DNA from: Brachypodium distachyon | Taxonomy: Eukaryota; Streptophyta; Magnoliopsida; Poales; Poaceae | NCBI RefSeq assembly: GCF_000005505.3 | Contig: NC_016131.3 | Location: forward strand, 6,159,501-6,223,500 | Length of the DNA stretch: 64,000 nt | Direction of reading: 5' to 3' | Shown here: piece by piece, positions 1-11,282 of the stretch | How positions within the stretch are numbered: the stretch's first letter is position 1 | Layout: each line of letters opens with the position of its first letter | Position numbers and translations under genes: made by a program | Notes under the pieces: generated by a model | Seen by the model: the letters and a program-made list of their open reading frames with translations, nothing else | Databases searched by the model: none | Told to the model about the DNA's origin: nothing

Positions 1-870
1 TACGTACTCTCTTTTCCCTTTCCCATCCCACCATCAATCCCCGCTCAGCCTCCGTTGTCCAGCCCACTGCCTCTGTGCCTCCCCTTCGCTGGAAGCAGCC
101 GAGAACTCCATCTCTCCCCCTCCTCCTCGCCGGAATCAAATCCCTGATCCGCAATTCCCTTGTCGTTGCTTTTCGATCGGTCGCGCCGGCATGGTTTGGG
201 TGAAGTTGAGTAGGCAAGCGGGATAGCTCGCCGGGAATCCAGTGGAATTGAGAGATACTTAACACATCCACATATTACTTGTGCCCAGACGACAGCTACA
301 TCAATGCAGGCTATGGCTCCAGGACACTCGGGAGGGAGTGTGTTACGTGGCCTGGGGAAATTAGTGGATACCTTGTCGACGCTCTGCTGCACCTGCAGGA
401 CATTGGGAACATAACCCAAGGGCATGTTCCTGGAAATCGCTTTTCACAATGTCATTAACATGGTGTGTGCGAAGTTTAGGGTGAATATTGACCGCTCCCA
501 CATTAAACACCGCCTCAAGCACATGAAGGATACCTTCGATGAATGTCAGAATCTCTTCAATAAGGAGAGCTTAATAAAGTGGAACCATGGCACGAGGAGG
601 TTCCATGCCGATCCACAAGTTCGTAGATAATTTATCAAGGTCTGTGTGGGTTACAAGTCAAGTCACGGCTATAGCTGTTGCGTGTGGAGGACTTGATATA
701 ACTTTTGATTTGATATTGTAGAGAAAAGCTAGAAGCCAAGAAATGGATGACGAAAGACTATTAACCATTATGATAGGTTTTTAGAATTATTTGATAACGA
801 TAGGGAGAGATCACCGGTGACCGTGAGTCCAAAAGTCAATCCAGAGGTCTCTCTTTTGATGGTTCTATTC
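1..870 (+). pseudogene. Decayed Myb/SANT-like gene copy 1
   Basis: This stretch is a degraded copy of the first two exons and 5' leader of the intact gene that starts at 4979. About 300-640 matches the Myb/SANT-like exon, with codons for the conserved 'AFHNVIN' and 'HIKHRLKHMKDTF' blocks near 430-540. About 721-845 matches exon 2, including the 'NHYDRF' region. The reading frame is broken: the longest surviving stretch, 424-630, encodes 68 residues and begins inside the domain, and the exon 1 end carries a stop where the intact copy reads 'WREFIE'. The leader at 1-180 resembles 4760-4920. No PHD-type exons follow. It is a duplicated fragment rather than a functional gene. Confidence 0.75.
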
Positions 871-1720
871 GTGCCTTCTGTTTTGGATTCACTTTTCGAC
901 TAACAACCGCTGGAAGCTCTCCCAATCCTTGCCAACTAATTCTAACAACCTATCATAATGGTTGATAGTCTTCGTCATCCTTCTCTTTGCTTCTATTTTT
1001 TTCTACTAGATCAAATAAGAAGTTAAATCAGTTCCGCAACTCGCAACAACTATACATTTGACTTGACTGGTGACCCACATTATGCCGCTCTCCTTACTGA
1101 AGAGACTCTCACATTCATGGAAAGTATCCTTCACATGCTTGAGACGGTTCTTTATGTGGCAGCGGTCGATGTTGGCCCCGAATTTTCCAGAGACCAAGTT
1201 GATGACATTGTTGAAGGCGGTTTTGTGGAACCTGCCCTCGGCGGTCCTGTCCCCAATGACCTGCTGATGCAGAAGTGCGTCGATGAGGTATCCTCTCATT
1301 TCCTCGGTCCATGAAACGGACTCCCTCCCGAATGGCCTAGAGCCATTGCCTCCATTGAAGTCGCTGCCACCGGAGCGCAAGTAGTCTGTGGAAGTGCTGA
1401 GCATCTCCCAATTCCACAGGATCCCCAGCAGGCAATCCCACTCACCAACTCAACTTCACTCAAACCTCGGCTCGGACAGGGTGACCGGTGAAGGAGCAGC
1501 GAAAGGGCGATTGCGGATCTGCATAGGATTCCGACAATGAGAAGGGGTAGAGGTGGAGCTCGCGGCTGTTACCGGCTAAGGTGAGGCACGGAGGTGGTGG
1601 GCACGCAACGAGGGCAGGGCGGGGGTGGATGGTGGGCGGGAGGGGTGGGAGCGGGGGTGGATGGTGGGCCGACATGGGGCGTCGCATGCACATCGAGGTA
1701 GCAGGGCGGTTTCTTGGCTT
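871..1720 (-). pseudogene. Decayed Myb/SANT-like gene copy 2 (inverted)
   Basis: This is a second copy of the same gene head in inverted orientation, meeting copy 1 tail to tail near 870. The exon-2 counterpart lies at about 870-1016, the intron at about 1017-1070 and the exon-1 counterpart at 1070-1404. The exon-1 part is still open from 1404 downward and retains the whole N-terminal half of the Myb/SANT-like domain ('SWTEEMRGYLIDALLHQQV', then 'HIKNRLKHVKDTF'). Sequence is lost where the intact gene encodes 'NQGTRRFHADPQVWREF', so the end of the domain is missing. The 5' leader continues to about 1700. As in copy 1, no DUF7081/PHD exons are attached. Confidence 0.75.
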
Positions 1721-2400
1721 CTTGTTTTTTCTACAAGATAAAATCAAAAGTCAAATCAGGTAGCTGACTTGCAACAGCTATAGATTTGACTTGACCAGTG
1801 TCCCACACAGAACTCGATGAATTGTTCTCAAAACTTGTAGATCGGCATGGAACCTCCTGGTGTCTTAGTTCCACTTGATCCTGCTCTTCTTGGTGAATTG
1901 ACTTTCACGTTCATAGAAGATAACCTTCACGTGCTTTAGAAAGTTCTTAATGTGGGAGCAGTCGATCTTCGTCCTAAACTTCCTAGAGACTCCGATGATG
2001 ACATTGTTAGAGACGACAGTCTGGAGCCTACCCTTGGCGGTCCTGTTGCTGATGTCTTGTTGGTGCATCATCAACGCGTTAACAAGGCATCCACTCACTT
2101 CCTAAGTCGACATAACACACTCCCTGCCAAGCGGCCTAGAGCCACCGGCTCTGTTGTTGTAGCTACCACTGGAGCTCAAGTGAGTTGTTTAACTGCTGAC
2201 CACATGTCCTGACTCTAAGGGACCCCCAACAAGCAATCCCACTCACCCATGGTGAGGGCCGCCTACTCAACTTTACTCCAACCCTTTCTCGAGATGATTG
2301 ATGTTGGAGCAGTAGAGAAAGGACACTTGCGGATGTAAGATGGAATTCCAATGAGATGAGGGGTAGAGGTGAGCTAGCTAGTATCTGTTACCAGCAAAGG
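1721..2400 (-). pseudogene. Decayed Myb/SANT-like gene copy 3 (inverted)
   Basis: This is the most diverged copy and runs on the minus strand. The intron/exon-2 junction is recognisable at about 1725-1800 and the exon-1 counterpart at 1850-2200. The surviving open stretch 1865-2098 keeps the spacing of the domain ('CLVNALMMHQQ', 'HIKNFLKHVKVIFYERES') but with many substitutions and no usable start. Its leader (about 2200-2400) again resembles that of the intact gene. It lies in tandem with copy 2. It is likely non-functional. Confidence 0.65.
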
Positions 2401-3495
2401 GGAGGAGCAGAGGCGATGGGTTGGACGATGGGGACAAAGCAAGGTTTGATGGTGAGCTGGGGGGCGATGGGTTGCTTAAACCGGATATGGTGAAGGAATC
2501 GGTTCGTGGCGAGCAAAAAACGGATGGGAACAAGACACTGAGGGTACTTGTCAGCGCGAAAAAGGAAGCACAATTGCGGCTGGCTGATTAATTTTCCTGC
2601 CGGGTTTAGGAATGGAGAAATAATGCGGCGACGGCGAGACCGATGGTGGTGTGCGTCGACGAGGATGAGAATAGGCAAGACGCAATCAAGTACCACTGGA
2701 CACCTAAACGCTTGTCCACGGGGAAATGGGAAAAGACAATGCAAACTAAAAATCTGGAACCAACAAATTCTTCTCTAGAGCCATGGTGCGGTACGTCTAC
2801 ATGTTGTATGACTCCAATTTGTATACTTATACGGCTAAAAAGGGCACAAGTTATTTCTCACATGCCGTGAGGCCTTTTCATGGACTTGGTATGCCATGTC
2901 ATGGTCCATGTGGCAGAGCTAGGGCTTCCACGCTGGACGAAGCTAGGGCCGGTTGTCGAATCGAGAAATGACACACATGACTTGCGGTGTGTCCGAGTTA
3001 GCTAGCATTCATGAGGTCTGTGGATATTTAATTGTTAGCACCAAACAACAGATCACCAATGAATGTAAATAAATATTTCCCACTAGAAGATATGCTCGGG
3101 ATTCTAATTGGAAAGTCTTCGAAACCATAAATGGTTACTAAAGATTGAAAGTTGCAATACAAAGTTGACATTTGCATCTTGACTCATTTCGCACCTATTA
3201 CGAACAAGAAGCTCAAATTCGAGGAAACAAAAAAAGAAAGGGACAATATAGTTTTGCAGGGATTTTTTTTGTTTGCTATGGCTTCTCTGAAAAATTCAGC
3301 TGGAACCGATTTTCGGAGAAGATAAATCCAAAAATAAGGAGCCAATATATTGTTAGGTAGGTCGCACACTAAAGAAGATCTCAAGCACCTAAAGTCAGTG
3401 AGTCATGCGTAGAACTAAGAGTGAAATAGGTAGAACTTGGGTTTAAGAAAAGAGTCTTCCAAAGTACACATCTTCAATACCAAGATGAGTTAATA
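2401..3495. other. Intergenic, no gene recognised
   Basis: Only short open frames with no recognisable protein are present. The sequence is moderately AT-rich after 2750 and looks like ordinary intergenic DNA up to the SINE. Confidence 0.5.
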
Positions 3496-3815
3496 CTGCG
3501 AACTGAGCCTAACTCAGGTGATTGGTTCCTTGTGGTGGAACCAGCGCACCCAGGTTCAAGTCTCAGACTTGGCATGGGTGTTCGCATTTACTGTATTTAT
3601 TCCAGGCTTTAACCGGCGTTGTGCTTTCAGTGTGAGTGACGTACTCGTCAACTACGAGACGCCTGTGGTGACTTCGTCAATCTCAAGATGATCGGCCGGT
3701 GGCTCAGTCTCTCGAAAATGCTCACAGGGGTAGCGTGTGCGTGCGTGCGTTCATATTGGTGAGTGTAGGTGCGTGTGTGTGAGTGTGTTTCCTAAAAAAA
3801 AAATATGAGTTAATA
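3485..3815 (+). mobile_element. tRNA-derived SINE with 11-bp target duplication
   Basis: A short retroposon occupies about 3496-3804. Its head looks tRNA-like: 'AACTCAGGTGATTGG' resembles an RNA polymerase III A box, and 'GGTTCAAGTCT' at 3553-3563 is a good B box. The tail is GT-rich and ends in a short A-run. It is flanked by a perfect 11-bp direct repeat, ATGAGTTAATA, at 3485-3495 and 3805-3815, the target-site duplication expected of target-primed reverse transcription. The layout resembles grass SINEs of the Au type; the family assignment is from memory. Confidence 0.82.
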
Positions 3816-4742
3816 TTTGGTACTACTATTGCACAATGAGACACCTAGATAACCATATGCTGCAGGTGCAGTGGTTGAGGAAAAATTGCACCATGTCAAG
3901 CTTCAAAAAGATTAAGAAGAAATATGTCTGAAACGAGTGAAGATGCAAGTCAACTTTGTATTGGAACTTTCGATCTTTAGTAATTGTCTAAAATTTCGAG
4001 GTGGTCCAATTAGAATTCCAAGCACGTCTTTAGTGGAAACTATTTATTTTCATCCATCTATGATGGTTCGTTGTTTTGTGCTGGCAATAATATTCACGGA
4101 CATATTGTATGCCAGCTAACCGTAGCACGTCATAAGTCTTGCGTGTCATTTTCAGATTCGGCGATCGCCCTTAGCTCCGTCCTACATGGCAGCCCCAGCT
4201 CTGTCACCGACCGTGACCTGGCAGACCAGGTCCACGCACGCAGAATCGAAGCGGCAGATGATCGAGCGTCGTGTACTCGTGTCTCTCCTTTCTTTAGCCG
4301 TGTACGGTATACAGATTGGAGCCATACGGCACGTATACGTACCCCACTACAGGCTTCCGTTGTTGGTTTCAGAATTTCGGTTCGCTGCGAACCGTTCTGT
4401 CTTTTGCCCCTTTCCGGTCGACGGGCGTCTCGGTCGGTGCCCGGTGGCTGTACTCGACGGCGTTCTGCTGCCTGTTCATATCGTCGCCGCCGACGCACAC
4501 CGCCGCCGGTCTCGCCGTCGCAAGTACTCGCCCATCCCTACGCCCGGCAGGTTAATTCCCTTTTCTCCCTGACTGGTGCTCCTTCCGCTTCGCATCCCGT
4601 TCCCCCCCTCGCCAGGAACCGCGTCGTTCAAGCACCATCTCCGGCCTAGCAACCGCTCCGCTACCTCGACGTGCGTGCGCCGCCGCCCCCCCCTGCCGAC
4701 CCGCCATCACCCCCGCTCCCACCCCGTCCGAGCCCACCATCA
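3816..4742. other. Upstream region of the Myb/SANT-OBERON gene
   Basis: There is no gene here. The second half is GC-rich and runs into the leader (about 4560-4978), which is shared with the decayed copies at 1-2400. This suggests the duplicated unit carried promoter-proximal sequence. Confidence 0.5.
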
Positions 4743-4761
4743 CCCCCCCCCCCCCCCCCCC
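4743..4761. repeat. Poly-C run of 19
   Basis: An uninterrupted run of 19 cytosines lies in the presumed leader of the gene starting at 4979. Such runs are prone to length variation and sequencing error. Confidence 0.9.
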
Positions 4762-4978
4762 GCCCTGCCCCCGTTGCCCAGCCCACCGCCTCCGCGCCTC
4801 CCCTTCGCTGGTAACATCCGTGAGCTCCATTCTACCCCTCCTCCTCGTCGGAATCCCATCCCAGATCTGCAATCGCCCTTTCGCTGCTGCTCCATCGGTC
4901 ACCCTGACCGAACCGAGGTTTGAGTGAAGTTGAGTTGGTGAGTGGGATTGCCTGCTGGGGATCCTGTGGAATTGGGAG

Positions 4979-7900
4979 ATGCTCAGCACTTCCACAGACT
5001 ACTTGCACTCCGGTGGCAACGACATCAATGGAGGCAATGGCTCCAGACCACTCGGGAGGGAGTGCGTTTCATGGACCGAGGAAATGAGCGGATACCTCAT
5101 CGACGCTCTTCTTCATCAGCAGGTCATCGGGAACAGGACCGCCGAGGGCAGGTTCCACACAACCGCCTTTGACAATGTCATCAACTTGGTCTCTGGTAAA
5201 TTCGGGGTCAACATCGACCGCTCGCACATCAAGAACCGTCTCAAGCATGTGAAGGATACCTTCCATGAATGTGAGAGTCTCTTCGGTAAGGAGAGCGGCA
5301 TAAAGTGGAACCAGGGCACCAGGAGGTTCCATGCCGACCCACAAGTTTGGAGAGAATTTATTGAGGTCTGTCAGTCTGTGTGGGTCACCCGTCAAGTCGA
5401 GTGTATAGCTGTTGCGAGTTGCGGAACTGATGTAACTTTTGATTTGATCTTGTAGAGAAAACCAGAAGCAAAGAGATGGATGACGAAGACTATCAACCAT
5501 TACGATAGGTTGTTAGAATTATTTGGCAAGGATAGGGAGAGATCTCCAGCGGTCTCGAGTCCAAAAGTTAATCCGAAACAGAAGGCACAAATAGAACCAT
5601 CAAAAGAGAGACCTCCGGACAAAAAGGTGCGAGTTGAACCGCCAAAAGAGAGATCTGGACGTCAATGGATGCCATCGGATGGCTTGCAGTTAGACGTTGT
5701 CCAAAGTTCAAATCAACCGCTGAATGCAGGCGAGGTATCGACATTTTGAGATGAAACTAGGGTCCTATTTGTAGAAGAAATAAATTTCCCTTTTCACAAT
5801 ACTGTTGTATAAATTTCAAGTATTTTCCTTGTTTTCAACCATTCAGGGAATCTCTTGGGATATATAATGGAGGGGAATTATATCTCAATGTCTGCTGAGT
5901 TCAGTAGAATTTGAGCTATGCATTGATGTAATTCTTGTTTTTTCAGGTGCGTGCTGAGGTGGTAACAGAAAAAAACATACCCAGGGAACTTCATTTATCA
6001 GAATTGTGCAGAAGTGAGAATGGCCTTGTTGCTATACCTGTTTGTGCTAATGCTTATGGTAAAGGTTTACCCTATGCACCTGAAAATTGGCCACTTGATG
6101 GGGATGAATGGTACTGGAAAGTGGGAAACAGATCTGCTGCGGGAGGGCACTGGGTTGACAGGTAAATGTGTTTGTAATGTCAATGCCTCAGTAGGTCAGT
6201 TTTGAAGTGTAGTAGTTTTGTCTGCATAAAGCTAAACAAATAGTAGAGGGTATTAGTTTCTTTATTTAGCATGGGACCAGCCAATTTTAGTGGTTATATA
6301 TGGTTCTGAGAAAAATGAAGTTTATAGGTCATGTTGACTTTATGTTATGGATTCAACTTCGAACAGGTATCTTATTCCGCCCTCTCGTTTTCGTGATGCT
6401 ACTGGCAAGAAGACATCATTCACTAGTAGATTAAAAGTTGAAGAATTTATCAAGAAAGACTTTCCAGATGTTGACCCTAGTACATTCTTTTCTAAGTTTA
6501 TTTGGAAGATTCCTGCTGAAGAAAGCATTAATCAAAGAGGTTAGATCTTTCTGTTGCACTTCTATGTTTTTATTTGTCATCTCAAAGTGAAAATATATCC
6601 ATTGGACAAGAGTATGGGTTGTAAAGATATTAAGTTTCACTGATGATATTGGAATATGTGCAGTTGTTGCAGCCGACCAACAGCTGCTATTATGTTTAGC
6701 TGGTGCTTATGTGCTGACATTTAGTATTAGGCTTGTAGAATGCTACAACTTACAATCAGCACATATCATCTAGTGGGTGCTTCTGTAAATCTGTACGTAG
6801 AGTTTTTTACCTTTCGTGAAAAGTCATTTATCTCATACTGGAGTCCTTGTTTTTTGTCCTTGACCACCTGTTTGACTTTCTTGAAGAAATTAATACGGTT
6901 GCACCACGTACTAAACATACTTGGGGTGTGAAGATCTTCCATTTTCCTTCCCTCTATCTACTAAAAAAACCGTATGTATTCAAGCATTCATCTCGGTTCT
7001 CCTATTGGTATACTGTTATCACTATTAGCATTTATTGTATTTTTTTATTCTGTTTTGGGTGTTTTATTTCATAAGTAAAGTTCATTATTTCCTGCAAATA
7101 TAGACTACCCTGTCGAACCTAATATATCGCTGCAACTCCACCATGGGCATGTTAATTCCATACTTTTATGCTTTGTTGGATCTTCGTCACAACTTTGTTC
7201 ATGTGTACTCACTTAGTAGACATGAACAAAGTTGTGACGAAGATCCAACCATCGATGAAAGGTCATTAATCATTATTTGACCGTATTTAAAGAAAAAACA
7301 GCACGAGTCGTCAAGTTTTTTTTTTTGCGAAGAGGACCACCGATCTATTAAGTCATCAACAGCAGTACCAAAAGTCCTAAAAGTAATAAAAATTACAAAT
7401 AGGTCCTCGGACCACCTAACGACGGCAACAAGCACTAGAACGAGCCAAAGATGGGCCACCGTCCTTGCCCCTCCATCACTGGAGCCGGGCAGAGCTTGCC
7501 AAACAAGAGCTTGTGGTAGTAGACGGTGGGGTAGTCGTCATGCTAAGGCCCCAAGGAACCAACGCACCAGAGCAGCAACCATCGCCAAAGATGAGAACCA
7601 TAGATCGGAAGAGCCGTACCTGAAACCACACTAACAAACACGAAAGGCGACCGAAACCCAAGGGAGTCGCGAAGTTGCCTATGCAGTTACATGGGAGATA
7701 GTAAAGATGACGAGTAACCAGGCCACACTGGCATCATACCATCACACGTTTCTGTATCGGTGCTGCATAGCTGGCATGTTGTTACACATGCCACATCTGC
7801 AGCTGTTATTATGCACAATCTCCTTTTGAAATTACCTCTAGTGTTAAGCCAATGCACTGCACTTGTATAATTTGCCAACTGTCCTTTTTAGTTCCAACTG

Positions 7901-10674
7901 TTAACAAAGTTTGTTTGTTCACATCAAATCAGGGGAGTTCTTTAGATTTTAGTTGATTTTCTATGGATGCGCATGTTCGGAAATTGTTAGTGTATGTACA
8001 TGTATCAGGATTAGTTTTAAACATTAATCTCCATATGGTATTTTCCATGTCTCCAGTGCCAGGGCCCACAATGGCCTAAAAGTTGCTCTGCCACTCATCA
8101 TGGTCTATATAACTTGTCTCCTACCCCCACAAATCCTAAATCCCCCCCCCCCCCCCACACACACACACGCACACACATCCCGCCGCCGCCCGCCTGTGCA
8201 TAGAACCACTCATGCCTTCGTCTTCTGTCACTTCCAACCTAAGCGACTGTGAGCTTCGTCCTCCTCATTCAAGCGGTGATTTTTCGCAAATACTAACTCA
8301 AAATCAAGGAAAGAAGATCATTTTGGCTCGTCCAAACTCCCATTTAAATGTAGTTTTGGAATAATCTTCCACCTTACTTTTGTTCATATCTAATCTGGAG
8401 ATTGGTTGAAGATTTATCTAGTACTGAAGGGTGTCACATGACCAAAGGAAAAAGGAATGGTTTCTTTATTTGAGATGCTGGTTCTGAGGCCGGGGCAAGA
8501 AACTAAATATGTGGTCCTATTTTTTAATGGGAAACCAAAGATTCAATCTAGATAATAAAATAGAACCGTTTGCGTCCATTTACTCCGGCTACGATCTAGG
8601 AGGAATTGTAGTGGCGGGCGTTATCGCGGGGATGAAGACAAGGAGAACGAGAGAGTAAAGAGAGACGGACTAAACGCTGTTGGCATCGGTACTACCAGCC
8701 TCGTTGCTTTGCTTGGACTGGGCCTCTTTTTACATTTTTGCTGCTGATGCTTTGGGCCTTGGCCTAATATCTATACTGAAGAAGTAAAACTTGGGCCCCC
8801 CTCCAGTCATGGGTCCCGGGCCCAGGCCGGCCCTGACGCTGATAGATTTAATAAGCATCATTGATACCGTCTATGCATGTTTGCTGCTAGTTCTTTCTTG
8901 ATTGTTCATTTTCTGCTGTTCTGTAACACCTAAATATATCCAGGAACTCAGCAAGTTAGACTCCATGAACCCGAAAGTGGCTTTCCTGATCCAGCGGGAC
9001 CATGCAAGGCTCGGAATAACTCATGCAATCTTGAGAGAGAAGGATTTATTGAATCATCAGCACTACATGATTGTCAAATCTGCTGCCCAGAGCCTAATTT
9101 CTGTCGTGAATGCTGTTGCATTCTCTGCGGCAGAGTTGTTGACAATTCCTTTGGAGGCTATAGCTACATAAAGTGCAAGGAAGTTGTGAAAGATAACTAT
9201 ATATGTGGGCATGTAGCGCATCTTGATTGTGCTCTTCGATGTTACATGACTGGAACTGTTGGAGGAACAATTGGCTTGGATGTGCAATATTACTGCAGGT
9301 GGTGTGATAAGAAAACTAACTTGATGATGCATGTGGAGAAACTCTTGGAAACATGCCGATCTCTTGAATCAAGGGATGAAATTGAGCCTATCCTGAATAT
9401 GGGCTTATGCATCTTGCGTGGTTCAGAGCAAGCAAAAGCAAAAGACTTGGAGAACTATATGGGGTCAGCTCTGGCAAAGGTGATGTGATGCGTCTTATCA
9501 GCTCCAAGTAGGATGGTCCCTAGCTATCATAATGTTTTATCAGCTCACACGAGGATAGTTTCATACTTCCATAGCTATGATGGTGTGAACCTTGTTTTCA
9601 GTAGTCATAGACTATGGATTTATGGTCTAGTGTTTAATGCAGATGAAATCTGGGGTTGATCTTGCTGAAGTCTGGAAAATTGAAAATGGTGATGGCATGT
9701 CAATACCGAGTTCAGGTAAACTTATTGTTCCAGTGCAACTAATAATAGGAGAGAGCTATATGAAATATTTTTGGGGGACTATGGATGTCATCCTAGAAGA
9801 TCCCAACCTAGTTGTAAAGGTTAGGATATCTGGTGTTGACTGTATTTCCTATATACCGTAACTCTGTAGATTATGCAGAAGTTTAGAAGCATGTTCTTCT
9901 CGAACAAAATTTAGAAGCATCTTATTCAAACTCATCCGAGATTCGTCCTATAGGGGGCAAGTAGTGCTTTGGTAGCTTCTGTAACTTGTACTTGCCGAGT
10001 TTAGCCCTTTCTGTAACACCTGTGCTTTCTTCTTGCTGTAGAAATGATAAAACCTCGTGTGTGTGTTTTGTAATCTAGAACAACTTCAATTATGACATGT
10101 GTTAACGTTCTGGAACTTCAAAGAACTGTTTGAATCACTGGTGTACTGTTGTTGCTGCTTCACATATTGCTTGCACATAACTGGATCCTTTTCTTATGTA
10201 GGAGAACTTTCCCCACCTATTACTGATGTCACATTGCTAGGCGTTGAGCAGAAGTACCCATATCTAAGTGATCCACTGGCTGCTAATGAAGCTGTCGAAA
10301 ACCTTCCAATTTTCATTACTGGTGATCACAACGTTATGTCTGCCAAATTTGAGAATGAGATAGACCGGGCCCTTCTAGAACTGAAGAGATCTCAGGAAGC
10401 AGAATTCAGGCTGGCAGAGCAGAGGCTCTATTCCCAGAGAGATTACATCCTCAGTCTGTACCGGCAGCTTGAGTCCGACAGGTCCGAGCTTGCAGATCCT
10501 AAGCCCTTATCCGATAGTTCAAGATACAACGTGCTTGTCTCCAATATTACTACCCTGGTGAATCAGGCGAAGCGTGAGGAGGAAAAGTTCAAGGCCATGC
10601 TGAAAGTTTCTAAAGGATTCGGCAAAACATCGGCAAAGGTCGTCCAGGAGCATTTTGGGTTATCTGCTGATTAG
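4979..10674 (+). CDS. Myb/SANT-like - DUF7081 - OBERON-type PHD protein (7 exons)
   Basis: Predicted nuclear chromatin or transcription protein. Exons by phase-matched GT-AG signals: 4979-5365, 5456-5734, 5947-6161, 6367-6539, 8944-9479, 9643-9715, 10202-10674. The total is 2136 nt, 711 aa. Residues 1-129 are a Myb/SANT-like domain as in L10-interacting MYB proteins ('SWTEEMSGYLIDALLHQQV', 'RRFHADPQVWREF'). Exon 2 adds a basic linker beginning 'RKPEAKRW'. Residues about 223-352 resemble DUF7081 ('GLPYAPENWP', 'DEWYWKVGNR'). Residues about 396-475 are a cysteine-rich OBERON-type PHD ('CQICCPEPNFCRECCCILCG', then C-x-H and CRWC). The C-terminus (about 600-650) is a predicted coiled coil, as in OBERON/TITANIA relatives. 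Intron 4 is 2.4 kb and full of repeats. The in-frame join of exon 2 to exon 3 makes this a fusion. The alternative is two genes, with exon 2 ending at the TGA at 5747. Confidence 0.8.
7175..7249. repeat. Perfect 30-bp inverted repeat, 15-nt loop
   Basis: Within intron 4 of the fusion gene, 7175-7204 and 7220-7249 are exact reverse complements over all 30 bases, separated by 15 bases. The transcript would form a mismatch-free hairpin. The sequence to the right (7250-7690) looks like old transposon DNA, so this may be a rearranged element end, or a source of small RNA. Confidence 0.9.
8142..8177. repeat. C15 run followed by (AC)n microsatellite
   Basis: Fifteen cytosines are followed by an AC dinucleotide run with one CG interruption, inside the long intron of the fusion gene. 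Confidence 0.85.
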
Positions 10675-11282
10675 TTCGAAGTTCGACTAGTTTTAACTTA
10701 GATACCGTAGTTTACCATATACCGTACTTGGCTTTGTTGTTGTACCGTTGTACTTGTAGCGGTTGTATATCCTGCTCTTAGGATTATTTTCCCTAGGGTG
10801 CTGCTCTCTTCAGCCCACACCATAGGATCAGTCGCTCCCATGTCAAACATTCCCTCCAACATTTAGTTTACTAGTTTGCACTTACATCTGGTGATCATTG
10901 TGTTGGTCTTTTTTTCCACTTATCCTACTATTTGTCGAGCAGATAATACAATGTCACAGGTTGCTGCTTTCGCCACCCCGGGAGGCTGAGAGCAACGGAG
11001 GCAATTTCCCTTTGTGCATTTGCTGTCTTGGAATCGTGATTATGTTGATTATCTTCAGAGCAGGTAAACGTTTGCACACTGGAGGAAAATTTTCTACGCC
11101 CCATTTATCGAAACAAAGGAAAACCATAGGATTTTTGAAGGATTATAAATCTTCGAAATATTTCCTGTAGAGGCCTTTGAATCATAACCAATTTTCCCGC
11201 AGATTGATTTTCTATGCTCCTATTTCCATAGAAATTTTAAGATTCAATAGAATCATTTGTGTAATCTCTCTCTCTCTCTCTC
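10675..11282. other. 3' flank of the fusion gene and old MITE-like sequence
   Basis: 10675-10800 is the likely 3' UTR. About 11060-11260 is AT-rich with 'AAACCATAGGATTTTTGAAGG'-like segments resembling the MITE type at 26515-26821, and it ends in a (TC)n run near 11269-11282. No coding sequence was found. Confidence 0.45.

Noticed and set aside
7175..7249. Confirmed miRNA gene
   Set aside because: The stem is perfect, unlike most miRNA precursors, and there is no evidence of processing, so it is kept only as a hairpin repeat.
8902..9171. 89-aa open frame as a PHD-gene exon
   Set aside because: The frame that matches the upstream exon phase and contains the zinc-binding cysteines is different; this one is a shadow.
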